From: an uncultured Eudoraea sp.
GTDB taxonomy: Bacteria > Bacteroidota > Bacteroidia > Flavobacteriales > Flavobacteriaceae
Length of the DNA stretch: 64,000 bases
Assembly: GCF_947258925.1 (NCBI RefSeq)
Contig: NZ_CAMYKG010000005.1
Coordinates: forward strand, 53,615-117,614
Reading direction: 5' to 3'
The position numbers and the translations under genes were made by a program. Under the pieces are notes generated by a model. The model saw only the letters and a program-made list of their open reading frames with translations. It did not search any database and was not told the origin of the DNA. Shown one piece after another: positions 34,802 to 42,980 of this stretch. Every line of letters begins with the position of its first letter. Positions within the stretch are counted from its first letter, which is position 1.

Positions 34802-35644
34802 TTATTCGGGTAACACCAGCAATGGAATTTTGGAATGAAAGCCCACTTTTTTTATAACGGCTTCGTGGGTCAGGTTCTCTATAAAAGTATGCTTATAATT
34901 AATTAAAACAATGACATCTGAATCTGATTCTTTTGCGAACATGCCTATAGAATCAGCAATATTAGCTTGCATTTCTACATTGTGAAATGAGTGTGCTATT
35001 TTACCCATTCTCTTAATCAAAATCTCCTTGTTGGAAATTTGTTCATCATTCAATACAAATTCTTGTGCTATATGGCATATGAGTATTTTGGATTTCCACA
35101 CACTTGCCAATTCTGTTAACGGATTCAGTTCATATTTTGAATAGGGTTTTGTAAACGCTGTCGGAAATAAAATTGTGCTTAAATCTTTAAAGTCGTGTTG
35201 GCTTGGAACTGCCAGGATGGGGCAAGTATTTATGGTTTTAATAAGTTTTACCGTATTGCTGCCCATAAAAATTTCTTTGGCTCCGGTAGCGCCTTTGGTA
35301 CCCATTACAATTAAATCTATATCCTCTTCAATACGGATTTCCTTTACGGCATTTATGAAATCACTGGAGAAGGAGCGTTTTTCGAAAGTATGGTTTTTGT
35401 TTGCATGATTCTTTGCCAAATACTGCATTATTTTATCAAGTTCAATGCCAGAATTTTTTTCAAGGGACTCATAGATTACCCCTAATCTTTTTTTGGTCTT
35501 ATCTCCGAGGATATTTGCAAAACTTGGTTCATAAGTATTCAATAGGAAAAAGTGACAATGTATATGTTCATGCATTTTTAGTGCTGTAAAAATGGCATTC
35601 CAGGCATTATTGGAAAAATCTGTAAGCAGCAATATTTTTTTCAT
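34802..35644 (-). CDS. Two-domain universal stress protein (usp triplet, second)
   Basis: A 280-residue protein of two Usp domains beginning MKKILLLTDFSNNAWNAIFTAL. The ATP-binding loop in domain one is MGTKGATGAKEIFMGSNT, fitting G-2x-G-9x-GS. The second domain ends in the conserved KKVGFHSKIPLLVLPE. It starts 7 nt after the first usp gene of the triplet, so it is in the same operon under the operator at 36552-36565. It is clearly a tandem-duplicated paralogue of its two neighbours, but already quite diverged from them. Confidence 0.92.
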   Translation of the reverse strand: MKKILLLTDFSNNAWNAIFTALKMHEHIHCHFFLLNTYEPSFANILGDKTKKRLGVIYESLEKNSGIELDKIMQYLAKNHANKNHTFEKRSFSSDFINAVKEIRIEEDIDLIVMGTKGATGAKEIFMGSNTVKLIKTINTCPILAVPSQHDFKDLSTILFPTAFTKPYSKYELNPLTELASVWKSKILICHIAQEFVLNDEQISNKEILIKRMGKIAHSFHNVEMQANIADSIGMFAKESDSDVIVLINYKHTFIENLTHEAVIKKVGFHSKIPLLVLPE

Positions 35645-35651
35645 ATGTATC

Positions 35652-36503
35652 CTATTTAGTAATCTTAGCCGTGTCTCTTATAACTAGAAATGGTAGTTTT
35701 ATATGAAACCCTATTTGATCCACATTTTGTTTCCATAGAAGTCGTTCCACAAAGGAATGTTTTCTATTCATCATCATCAGGAGATCGATAGCATTTTCAT
35801 TGGCATAATCCAACACCGCACTTGGCATTAAACCTCCCTTTAATTCCGTAAATGTAACAGGCAAACCCTCTAATTGACGATTTAGAGACATCTTATTTTC
35901 CTGCTGACTATCGGTCAGTTCATACTCCTCCTTCACGTGTAAAACAACAAGTTTAGCTTTATTCATCTTAACCATTTGAATAGCAGAATTCAACTCTTCC
36001 TTTTTATAGTCTGTCAAATAATCGGATGGAAGTAAAATCTTCTGAATTTTTTTAAAGCTATAATTTTCCGGAATTACCAAAACGGGGGCTATCGCTTTTC
36101 GAAGCACATAAACGGTATTGGTTCCAAGAAAAATCTCTTTAGCCCCGGTTGCTCCCTGGGTTCCCATAACTATCAGATCGATATCCTTCTCCCGGGTTAC
36201 CTCATTAACCTCATCTGTAAGTGTATTAAAGGCTGAAATGGGACTATAGCTATGATTCGGGTTCTGATACTTTTTCTTAACATCCCCAAGTGTTTTTTCT
36301 AAACCCGCCAGTGATATATCCACATCTACATCCGGAATAGCACTAAACATAGGGCCCCCTAGCATATAATCCATTCGATAAAATGAAGGTGTGTAAGTGT
36401 GCAGAAAATAAAATTTACACTTTTCATTTTTAAACAATTCCATGGCATAGGTAATGGCATTCCAGGAATTTTTAGAAAAATCAGTTGGTAGAAGTATGTT
36501 CAT
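35652..36503 (-). CDS. Two-domain universal stress protein (usp triplet, first)
   Basis: A 283-residue protein of two Usp domains. MNILLPTDFSKNSWNAITYA opens domain one; the ATP motif is MGTQGATGAKEIFLGTNT; domain two ends KLPFLVIRDTAKITK. The start at 36503 is supported both by this opening and by the promoter: a perfect -7 box TAAATTTG lies 18 nt upstream, so the in-frame ATG at 36536 would be outside the transcript. It is the first gene of the usp triplet. Divergent from it is the DUF2267 gene, which has its own operator. Confidence 0.93.
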   Translation of the reverse strand: MNILLPTDFSKNSWNAITYAMELFKNEKCKFYFLHTYTPSFYRMDYMLGGPMFSAIPDVDVDISLAGLEKTLGDVKKKYQNPNHSYSPISAFNTLTDEVNEVTREKDIDLIVMGTQGATGAKEIFLGTNTVYVLRKAIAPVLVIPENYSFKKIQKILLPSDYLTDYKKEELNSAIQMVKMNKAKLVVLHVKEEYELTDSQQENKMSLNRQLEGLPVTFTELKGGLMPSAVLDYANENAIDLLMMMNRKHSFVERLLWKQNVDQIGFHIKLPFLVIRDTAKITK

Positions 36504-36521
36504 AATATGATCTTTATATCT

Positions 36522-36565
36522 CAAATTTATTAACAAAAAGAGATGTTAACTATGATATTAATCAG
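36522..36565 (-). promoter_or_regulatory. FNR-like palindrome and -7 box before the usp triplet
   Basis: ATGATATTAATCAG (36552-36565, 13 of 14) followed on the minus strand after 22 nt by a perfect -7 box TAAATTTG (36522-36529). Confidence 0.78.
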
Positions 36566-36629
36566 TAGAAAATGTATTCTCTAAATATCCTTGAATTCCA
36601 TATTAAATTTGACTTAAAATAAATCTGAG

Positions 36630-36673
36630 ATGACTAAGATCATTTGTAAAGACAAGACTACTTCTCATCTTTA
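36630..36673 (+). promoter_or_regulatory. FNR-like palindrome and -7 box before the DUF2267 gene
   Basis: ATGACTAAGATCAT (36630-36643, full fit) followed after 22 nt by CATCTTTA (36666-36673), which keeps the A and TTT of TAnnTTTG. The box is weak, as expected for an activator-dependent promoter. Confidence 0.68.
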
Positions 36674-36697
36674 GTGTTCACTAATAAATTCATAATC

Positions 36698-37153
36698 ATG
36701 GCACTAAATTTTAATCAATATGCAACAGAAGGGAATACGTTCCTTAAAGAATATGCCAAGGAAATGAACCTTGGAGACAATAGAGAAAAAGCTGGCAGAA
36801 TATTAGCTTCAATACTTCATGCCCTCAGGGATATTATTTCAACCGAAGAATCCCTGCAGTTTCTTGCACAACTTCCTATGTTCCTAAAAGGGGTATATGT
36901 AAACGGATGGACACTTAGAAAAAAGAAGAAGTTGAAAATAAAACATATGGCTGATTTCATAGATCTCGTCAGAAAACATGACGGTCCTGCAGCCATAAAT
37001 GATTTTGAGTACAGCGATGAGGTGGCAGAGCAATATATTGATACAACTTTTATCTATCTGAGAAAATATATTTCCCTGGGTGAGCTGGAAGATATCAGAG
37101 ACGGCCTTCCAAAGGACCTGAAAAATATGATTTACTCGAACATCATGTTCTGA
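36698..37153 (+). CDS. DUF2267 domain protein
   Basis: A 151-residue soluble protein matching the DUF2267 family: an N-terminal helical NREKAGRILASILHALRDIISTEESLQFLAQLPMFLKGVYVNGW followed by a second helical half ending LEDIRDGLPKDLKNMI. The repeats of helix-rich 'AxxxLxALRDxL' type are the family mark; its biochemical role is unknown, but members turn up in stress-gene clusters of many bacteria. The start at 36698 is chosen because the protein then begins MALNFNQYA and the operator-promoter spacing is kept; an upstream ATG at 36674 would coincide with the predicted transcription start region. Confidence 0.85.
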   Translation: MALNFNQYATEGNTFLKEYAKEMNLGDNREKAGRILASILHALRDIISTEESLQFLAQLPMFLKGVYVNGWTLRKKKKLKIKHMADFIDLVRKHDGPAAINDFEYSDEVAEQYIDTTFIYLRKYISLGELEDIRDGLPKDLKNMIYSNIMF

Positions 37154-37298
37154 GATAATTGCACTTAGGCACTATAAAACCATTAACTTCTTTGGTAATG
37201 CGTACCAATATTTTATGTGCATGGGATAATGCAGACCATTTTGTCCATCACATTGTAGATATAATGTAACCTTATGAACATAATTAATATACAGTCTT

Positions 37299-37931
37299 AT
37301 GAAAAAAATATTCACGTTTTTAGTCTTAACCCTACTCCCCTTTTTAATCTACCCGCAAGAACTTGTAGGACTCGACGAAGTAGCTCCTTATAGTGAAGGG
37401 TTAGCTTCAGTAAGAAAAGGAGATCAATGGGGGTTTATTGATAAAAATGGTCAGTTGGTCATTGATTTTAGAGATGATCTTGTATGGAATAAAATGGCAA
37501 ATATCTCAGAAAATGACGTAAGCAGTATACGATATCCTCAATTCAAAAATGGCAGATGTATGATAAAGAATCTTATGGAAGAAGAGGAGATTGTTACCTA
37601 TGGTTTTATAGATAAGGAAGGTAAAGTCATTATAGAACCGGAATATTTGAATTTAACCGAATTCAGTGAAGGATATGCACTTGGTATCCTGGTGACAAAA
37701 ACCTTTCGCGGTAAGAACAATTTTCAGTTGAATATCTATGATTATAAATTTAGTGAAGTTCTTTTAGACACTCATGGTGATATAATGCTCCTAGTTAATA
37801 AAAGAGATGGAATATCAATGTCTAAAAGGCGCTACGAATTACCTGAACTACGTGCTAAATTTTTATCGATTAACGCATTGGCTGTAAAAACCGAAGCGAA
37901 TAAATGGGAAATCCGGAAACTTAATTTATAA
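37299..37931 (+). CDS. WG-repeat exported protein
   Basis: A 210-residue protein with a signal peptide (cleavage after about residue 20, LIYPQ) and two WG repeats: EGLASVRKGDQWGFIDKNGQLVI and a second with YGFIDKEGKVIIEPEY followed by FSEGYALG. WG repeats form beta-rich binding surfaces; their ligand is unknown. It begins an apparent four-gene plus-strand run with an SDR, a DUF5661 protein and a GNAT-YoaP protein (gaps 9, 53 and 3 nt). No FNR-like operator with correct spacing was found upstream. Confidence 0.83.
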   Translation: MKKIFTFLVLTLLPFLIYPQELVGLDEVAPYSEGLASVRKGDQWGFIDKNGQLVIDFRDDLVWNKMANISENDVSSIRYPQFKNGRCMIKNLMEEEEIVTYGFIDKEGKVIIEPEYLNLTEFSEGYALGILVTKTFRGKNNFQLNIYDYKFSEVLLDTHGDIMLLVNKRDGISMSKRRYELPELRAKFLSINALAVKTEANKWEIRKLNL

Positions 37932-37940
37932 ATACTTATC

Positions 37941-38702
37941 ATGACAAAATTAAAAGAAAAGGTCGCAATCATTACTGGTGGAGCAGCAGGAATAGGCAAA
38001 AGTACTGCTGAATTGTTTCTTAAGGAAGGAGCAAACGTAATGCTTGTAGACGTTAACAAAGAAGAATTGCAAGCCACCGTCAATGAATTAGATTCTTCAA
38101 ATTTAGCCTATTGCGTTGCCGATGTTTCAAATCCGGATGATGTAAAACGCTATACTGGGGAAACTATAGCCCATTTTGGCAAAATAGATATCTTCTTCAA
38201 CAATGCGGGGATAGAAGGAACTTCCAGTTCCATAGAGGACTATCCCGACGAGATATTTGATAGGGTAATAGCCGTAAATCTTAAAGGAGTTTGGTACGGA
38301 TGTAAATATGTCATTCCAAAGATGACCGAAGGTGGTTCTGTAATGATTACATCCTCGGTTGCCGGACTTAAAGGTTTTCCCAACCTGGGAGCCTATGTGG
38401 CCAGTAAACATGGTGTTATTGGAATAATGAGAGTGGCCGCCTTAGAATTTGCCAGTCGAAAAATACGTGTAAACACCATACATCCCGGTCCTGTAAATAC
38501 AGAAATGATGCGAAGAATAGAAACTGAAATTTCACCGGATGATTCGACAGAAGCTCAAAAAGGTTTTGAAGCCATCGTTCCCTATGGCAGGTATGCCGAA
38601 GCCTCAGAAATTTCTAATCTGGCTCTCTTTCTTGCTTCAGATGAAAGTAAATACATAAACGGAAATACCTATGTGATTGATGGTGGAATAATGGCAGGTT
38701 AA
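37941..38702 (+). CDS. Short-chain dehydrogenase/reductase (glucose-dehydrogenase-like)
   Basis: A 253-residue classical SDR. The Rossmann motif is TGGAAGIGKSTAELF, with acidic Asp38 in MLVDVN suggesting NAD preference. NNAGIEG, SSVAGLKG and the catalytic YVASKHG are intact, as is the closing YINGNTYVIDGGIMAG typical of FabG/glucose-dehydrogenase-like members. The substrate is unknown. It is 9 nt downstream of the WG-repeat gene and probably co-transcribed with it. Confidence 0.92.
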   Translation: MTKLKEKVAIITGGAAGIGKSTAELFLKEGANVMLVDVNKEELQATVNELDSSNLAYCVADVSNPDDVKRYTGETIAHFGKIDIFFNNAGIEGTSSSIEDYPDEIFDRVIAVNLKGVWYGCKYVIPKMTEGGSVMITSSVAGLKGFPNLGAYVASKHGVIGIMRVAALEFASRKIRVNTIHPGPVNTEMMRRIETEISPDDSTEAQKGFEAIVPYGRYAEASEISNLALFLASDESKYINGNTYVIDGGIMAG

Positions 38703-38755
38703 AAAAACCAGATGCCCACTTCACTCACAATAGGAATTTTGAAAACTATAAGAAA

Positions 38756-39028
38756 ATGAAAAAAATTAAAAAACAAGAAGCCAGAGAGATTGGGGAATTT
38801 CTTGGTATCAATTGGGAGGAAGTAAGTTTGGATGAATTTACTGATGGAATTAATGTTGAATTTGAACATGGAACACGATTTCCGGAAACCAATGTCACAA
38901 ATGATGACAAGTACCTTACCGGAAAAATTGCATGGGCTCATTTAAAGGAATTTCCTGATTATTACACAAGACTGGAAAAAATGGAAAAGGAGGCCGAAGA
39001 TTTTTGGGCGATAACCAACGCCAATTGA
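38756..39028 (+). CDS. DUF5661 family protein
   Basis: A 90-residue soluble protein matching DUF5661: REIGEFLGINWEEVSLDEF, then VEFEHGTRFPETNVTNDD and GKIAWAHLKEFPDYYTRLEKME. The conserved EHGT..TNVTNDD and AHL.E.PDYY segments are rich in possible metal ligands (His, Glu, Asp), but no function is established. It is 3 nt upstream of the GNAT-YoaP gene. Confidence 0.85.
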   Translation: MKKIKKQEAREIGEFLGINWEEVSLDEFTDGINVEFEHGTRFPETNVTNDDKYLTGKIAWAHLKEFPDYYTRLEKMEKEAEDFWAITNAN

Positions 39029-39031
39029 AAC

Positions 39032-39811
39032 ATGGGAGATATGAATTCTACCATAATTATAGATGTTACCCCTGAAAATGTACAAGAAGAGACACTTTTT
39101 TGCATTAAGGACATAAAAAAACCAGGATTTCATGCTAAGCGGGAATGGTTCAAAAAACAATACCAGCTTGGGTTACGGATGAAAATTTTAAAAGACGATA
39201 CTCATAAAATGATTGGATTTATTGAGTATATCCCGGTATCCGATGCTTGGCGTCCGGTTGAGGGAAAAGACTTCATGTTTATTCATTGTATGTATATATC
39301 CCTCAATAAAAATAAAAACAAAGGTTATGGTTCATTGCTTATCAGGCAAGTTGAAAACGAAGCCAAAAAGAAAAAAATGGACGGTATGTGTGTAATGGCC
39401 AGCAAAGGCGCCTGGATATCGGACAAAAGGATATTTGAAAATAACGGTTTTAAACAAGTAGATCAAAGGGGAAGGTTTGAATTAATGTCCAAAAAATGGG
39501 AGCCAAAAGCTAAAGACCCAAAGCTAATAGACTGGACAGCAAATCAAGGAAAATACCAGGGCTGGCACCTGATCTATGCAGACCAGTGCCCATGGCATGA
39601 AAAATCGGTATTCGACTTATTAAATACGGCCTTGGACTATGGAATTGACCTTCAAGTAACCAAATTAATCAATTCAAAAGAGGCTAAACAGGCACCTTCC
39701 GGATATGGGGTTTTCAGTTTATTACACGATGGGAGGCTAATTGAAGATCATTATTTAAGCGCAACCAGATTCAGGAATATATTAAAGAAAGAATTATTGC
39801 AAGAAAACTAA
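39032..39811 (+). CDS. GNAT acetyltransferase with C-terminal YoaP-like domain
   Basis: A 259-residue two-domain protein. Residues about 30-155 are a GNAT N-acetyltransferase fold with the acetyl-CoA loop NKNKGYGSLLIRQVENEA. Residues 175-255 resemble the YoaP-like thioredoxin-fold extension (WHLIYADQCPWHEKSVFDLL), with Cys in CPW at the position of a thioredoxin motif but only one Cys. The acceptor is unknown. An alternative start at the second ATG (39041) is possible. It starts 3 nt after the DUF5661 gene and is the end of the operon. Confidence 0.82.
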   Translation: MGDMNSTIIIDVTPENVQEETLFCIKDIKKPGFHAKREWFKKQYQLGLRMKILKDDTHKMIGFIEYIPVSDAWRPVEGKDFMFIHCMYISLNKNKNKGYGSLLIRQVENEAKKKKMDGMCVMASKGAWISDKRIFENNGFKQVDQRGRFELMSKKWEPKAKDPKLIDWTANQGKYQGWHLIYADQCPWHEKSVFDLLNTALDYGIDLQVTKLINSKEAKQAPSGYGVFSLLHDGRLIEDHYLSATRFRNILKKELLQEN

Positions 39812-39863
39812 ATAGTTGGATTGTTTATCTGCAAAGTCCAACCCATGTTTAGAATTATTGGAA

Positions 39864-40128
39864 ATGGAAGCAGCAAAAGCAGAATGTTGTCCAAAATTTC
39901 ATCCTGAAAAAGTGGGATGAACAGACATGGAATTGGAAAAATAAGCAAGTTCATTGGTCCTGCACTTTTTCCTTTTACATAGGGATCTTGCTAATACTAT
40001 GGATTAAGATGCAGCTTTACTTTAGCACTGCCTTTAATAATCTCCATTTCTCTTATACTATCCCGGGTGTACTAATAATAGCCCTTGGCCAGTTTCCCAA
40101 AACAAAAAGTGATTATGTAAATTCATAA
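39864..40128 (+). pseudogene. Frameshifted remnant of a 'CCPKF..W' hydrolase-like gene
   Basis: The frame from ATG 39864 reads MEAAKAECCPKFHPEK and then stops. A shift near 39906-39912 (in an A-run) continues the match as WDEQTWNWKNKQ and stays open, without recognisable similarity, to the stop at 40126-40128. The start resembles a family of bacterial proteins beginning with a CCPKF...W motif, annotated variously as hydrolase or GyrI-like. The rest of the gene is lost or scrambled. This accounts for most of the otherwise empty 39812-40165 interval. Confidence 0.55.
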
Positions 40129-40165
40129 TCCGTATATTTCTCTTTATCAGATAGTTATACCCGGT

Positions 40166-40906
40166 TTATTTTCCTTTAGACTTTTTCGGCAATACCTCTT
40201 CAGGAAATGGGAAGATGATTGTAGAATTTTTCTCAGCTGCAATATTAGACAATGTTTGATATAGCCTCAACTTAATTGCAGAGGGCGATTTATCTATTTG
40301 CAACCCTGCTTCCAGCAGTTTTCCGGCAGCCTGTTCCTCTGCCTGTGCCAATATAATTCTCGCTCTTCTTGATCTTTCAGCCTCTGCCTGGTTGGCCATC
40401 ATTCGCCTCATATTTTCAGGTAACTGAATATCCTTAATTTTTACATCTATAATCTCAATGCCCCATTCGTGAGTTTCCTGTTCAACAATGCTCTTAATAT
40501 TCTTACCCATTTCCTCACGTTTAGATAGTATAGTGTCTAATTCCACTTTTCCACAAACATCTCTTAAAGCAGCCTGGGAAAGCTGTGTAATAGCGAATGA
40601 AAATTCCTCAACTTCCAAAACTGCTTTTTCAGGATCGTAGATCTTAAAAAACACCACTCCGTCAATACTGCAGGGTACATTATCTTCTGTCATTACCTCC
40701 TGAGAAACGATATTAATGGTGATTACCCTGATATCAACAATTTGGATGGTGTCTACTATAGGTATTATCCATCTGAATCCCGGATTAAGAGTTTTTATAT
40801 ACTTTCCGAAACGGAATTTTAACGCTCTTTTATACTCAAATACAATTCTTATTCCGGCAAACAAAAAAAGTATAATTACAATGGCAAAGACAGATAGTGG
40901 GTTCAT
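40166..40906 (-). CDS. SPFH/Band 7 slipin (stomatin-like) protein
   Basis: A 246-residue protein with an N-terminal membrane anchor (VFAIVIILFLFAGIRIVFEY) and an SPFH domain: RFGKYIKTLNPGFRWIIPIVDTIQIVDIR, TEDNVPCSIDGVVFFKIYDP and VELDTILSKREEM. The C-terminal part has NQAEAERSRRARIILAQAEEQAAGKLLEA, the typical coiled coil of slipins. Such proteins oligomerise at lipid microdomains and often work with an NfeD protease partner, which is not adjacent here. No FNR-like site with correct spacing was found upstream. Confidence 0.92.
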   Translation of the reverse strand: MNPLSVFAIVIILFLFAGIRIVFEYKRALKFRFGKYIKTLNPGFRWIIPIVDTIQIVDIRVITINIVSQEVMTEDNVPCSIDGVVFFKIYDPEKAVLEVEEFSFAITQLSQAALRDVCGKVELDTILSKREEMGKNIKSIVEQETHEWGIEIIDVKIKDIQLPENMRRMMANQAEAERSRRARIILAQAEEQAAGKLLEAGLQIDKSPSAIKLRLYQTLSNIAAEKNSTIIFPFPEEVLPKKSKGK

Positions 40907-41153
40907 ATCGGAAATTTTAAGTTAGTATTATTCTTTCAACATAAATCTGAAGATTTACGTTCTGCTATATTTTCTTAATCTAATATTGACTGTTGTTTTA
41001 AAATGAAAAGTAGCTTAAACCAATGTTCAGGTTAAATCACCATCCTCTTAAAGTTACGAAATATCTATGCTGAATCAAAACATTTAGGTTTCAAAAAAGT
41101 AAAGTAAAATTGAAGTTTCAAAATCATTAGAAAACCATATATAGATAGCCCAT

Positions 41154-41819
41154 TCAAGGATCAACATCAATACTACTTCCTTCGTTTTTTAATTTTTTAT
41201 AAAGGGTAAGGTCCATAAAAACAAACCAGGTAATAAAGCAGACAAAGGTGATTTTCTGGATAACAGGGAGGCTCCTCAAAAAAGTTCCGGTTTCATAAAT
41301 ATAGTAATTCGTTAAAAAGATCAACAAACATAAAACTCCAAAAAACAACAGCTTGTAATACTTTGCTTTAAACAGTTCAATAAAACAACTTATAAAGCCA
41401 ATGGCTCCCAAAAATCCGGCGACACGAACGGTAATATCATGAGTGCCTGATGTCAGAGACATAGTAATGATTAAAGCCATTAAACCCGCCAACCACATAA
41501 TAAAGAGATTAACGCTTTTATTGGCAAACAATGCAGGTAAATAATACCATAATAAAACAAGGCTTATACAAAGCACTCCCAATGAAGTTCTGGCAAAAAA
41601 ACGAGCCGGATTTAATTCACCATTTATTGCATTTCGATCCAATAAATCACAGAGGTAATTATTCCAAAAGTTGAATCCCTCCTGATCCAATACTATCCAT
41701 GAACCCCCGGGGTAATTCAAAGCCGCCAGAATATACAATACAACAAACAAAACCATTCCAACAAGTGGTATGAACAAGACATAGGGTTTGGGAACTACGG
41801 GAAGTATATCTATTTTCAT
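41154..41819 (-). CDS. DUF998-like membrane protein
   Basis: A 221-residue polytopic protein with six predicted helices. The early segment PGGSWIVLDQEGFNFWNNYLCDLLDRNAING contains NYLCDLLD, a motif of the DUF998 (frhamnose-like) membrane family; no function is known. It is the last of three minus-strand genes (zinc ribbon, SRPBCC, DUF998; gaps 6 and 47 nt) that are probably transcribed from the operator-promoter at 42929-42972. The GTHDITVRVAGFLGAIGF segment in the middle contains the only conserved polar residues inside the membrane region. Confidence 0.72.
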   Translation of the reverse strand: MKIDILPVVPKPYVLFIPLVGMVLFVVLYILAALNYPGGSWIVLDQEGFNFWNNYLCDLLDRNAINGELNPARFFARTSLGVLCISLVLLWYYLPALFANKSVNLFIMWLAGLMALIITMSLTSGTHDITVRVAGFLGAIGFISCFIELFKAKYYKLLFFGVLCLLIFLTNYYIYETGTFLRSLPVIQKITFVCFITWFVFMDLTLYKKLKNEGSSIDVDP

Positions 41820-41866
41820 TTACCTATCATATTCCGAAGTCATAAACAGCTAACTGGAAGGAATAC

Positions 41867-42592
41867 TTATTGTAGCGCTGTCCTAAATAAATTTTCCGCT
41901 CTTCTTTTTATCCCATAGCACATTTTCCTGTCCATTGCGAATACAACAGGTTCTCCCAGGAGTCCAAATATCATACGATTTTTAATAGAAGGTCTGAAAT
42001 CTAATCGATTTCTTGAGACAAATCGCGATCGATGCTCGCCTAAAGGTTCAACCATCCACAACCAACTAAGGTGCAAATAATTGATTGGGGATTCCAAGGC
42101 CTGATTGTAAACTGAATTCTTATTTAAATCGTACCAATTTTCAATAGCCATTGCCTTGCCATTCTCAAGAAGTACGATAGGACAGGCATCTTTGGGACCA
42201 AAAGGAATTAAATCCCCTAATTCGGGTTGTTGAAATTCCGGCAAAACTTTATCGGAATTATAGATTTGCAAACCCGTTATATTTTCTAATGCTTCGTAAC
42301 TATAGAAGCCACCTCTGCCCTGCCCTATTTGGGCAATCCATGGCCAGACATATCGTGCAGGTGCATTAATCTCTATCGCATGGACGAATTCTGAGCGAGG
42401 ATGTGGTACAAAATGATCTCCGGGAAAAGATAAACCGGCTTCCTTCCGGCTCAAACCCCATCGGTCTCGTAATGGTTTTAAAAATAAGGTTAAATACGAT
42501 ATAACGATAATGAGTATACCCTCTATCCCTTCCATAATTTGGAGAAATGTGAAGCGATTTCTTTGCTGCTCTTTTAATGAAACTGTTCCCAT
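41867..42592 (-). CDS. SRPBCC (START-like) family protein
   Basis: A 241-residue protein with one N-terminal hydrophobic helix (IMEGIEGILIIVISYLTLFL) and an SRPBCC/polyketide-cyclase-like domain: FVHAIEINAPARYVWPWIAQIGQGRGGFYSYEALENITG, then GDLIPFG and HLSWLWMVEPLGEHRSRFVSRNRLDF. The fold makes a deep hydrophobic ligand pocket, so a lipid ligand is plausible. It starts 6 nt after the zinc-ribbon gene. Similar proteins in other bacteria have unknown function. Confidence 0.8.
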   Translation of the reverse strand: MGTVSLKEQQRNRFTFLQIMEGIEGILIIVISYLTLFLKPLRDRWGLSRKEAGLSFPGDHFVPHPRSEFVHAIEINAPARYVWPWIAQIGQGRGGFYSYEALENITGLQIYNSDKVLPEFQQPELGDLIPFGPKDACPIVLLENGKAMAIENWYDLNKNSVYNQALESPINYLHLSWLWMVEPLGEHRSRFVSRNRLDFRPSIKNRMIFGLLGEPVVFAMDRKMCYGIKRRAENLFRTALQ

Positions 42593-42598
42593 TGATTA

Positions 42599-42901
42599 CT
42601 ACTCAGCGTTATTTTTTACCTTTTTGCTTTTGGTTGATTTCCTCATACGTCTAAGCTTTGGAAGTGTGTTCTTCACTAAATTAGACGCTTTAACTTTAGA
42701 CATCCCAAACTTTACGGCCATGTCAATATTCCTTGCAATTTTTTCTTCAAAGCTTATTCCCTTATCTGTGAACTCCCCTTCATCAAGACAAAAATGACAA
42801 AAATCCGTATTTATACTTCCATCGCTATCTGTTCCAAAATCAGTCATACTCTTCATGAGCATTCCACAACTTTCACAAATATTCTTTTTTAAAGTTTTCA
42901 T
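42599..42901 (-). CDS. Putative zinc ribbon protein
   Basis: A 100-residue protein whose first half is a zinc ribbon: CESCGML ... FGTDSDGSINTDFCHFCLDEGEF, giving four Cys in two CxxC pairs (PF12674-like 'CQSCGMPL' type). The second half is a basic helical tail ending in KKVKNNAE, which could contact nucleic acid or acidic lipids; this is inference. It is the first gene of the SRPBCC/DUF998 operon. The FNR-like palindrome centre lies 64 nt upstream of its ATG. Confidence 0.85.
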   Translation of the reverse strand: MKTLKKNICESCGMLMKSMTDFGTDSDGSINTDFCHFCLDEGEFTDKGISFEEKIARNIDMAVKFGMSKVKASNLVKNTLPKLRRMRKSTKSKKVKNNAE

Positions 42902-42928
42902 TGCGCAGCATATTTATAATAACTTTTC

Positions 42929-42972
42929 CCAAGATAGAACCCATGAGATTAATACAGAATGATATTTGTCAG
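42929..42972 (-). promoter_or_regulatory. FNR-like palindrome and -7 box before the zinc-ribbon operon
   Basis: ATGATATTTGTCAG (42959-42972, 13 of 14) followed on the minus strand after 22 nt by TATCTTGG (42929-42936, one mismatch to TAnnTTTG). It overlaps the end of the DUF1611 gene region by none: the DUF1611 stop is at 42981. Confidence 0.74.
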
Positions 42973-42980
42973 TAAATAAC

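Noticed and set aside
36552..36643. CRISPR-like or iterated repeat formed by the palindromes
   Set aside because: The palindromes are single promoter elements with unrelated sequence between them, not a regularly spaced array.
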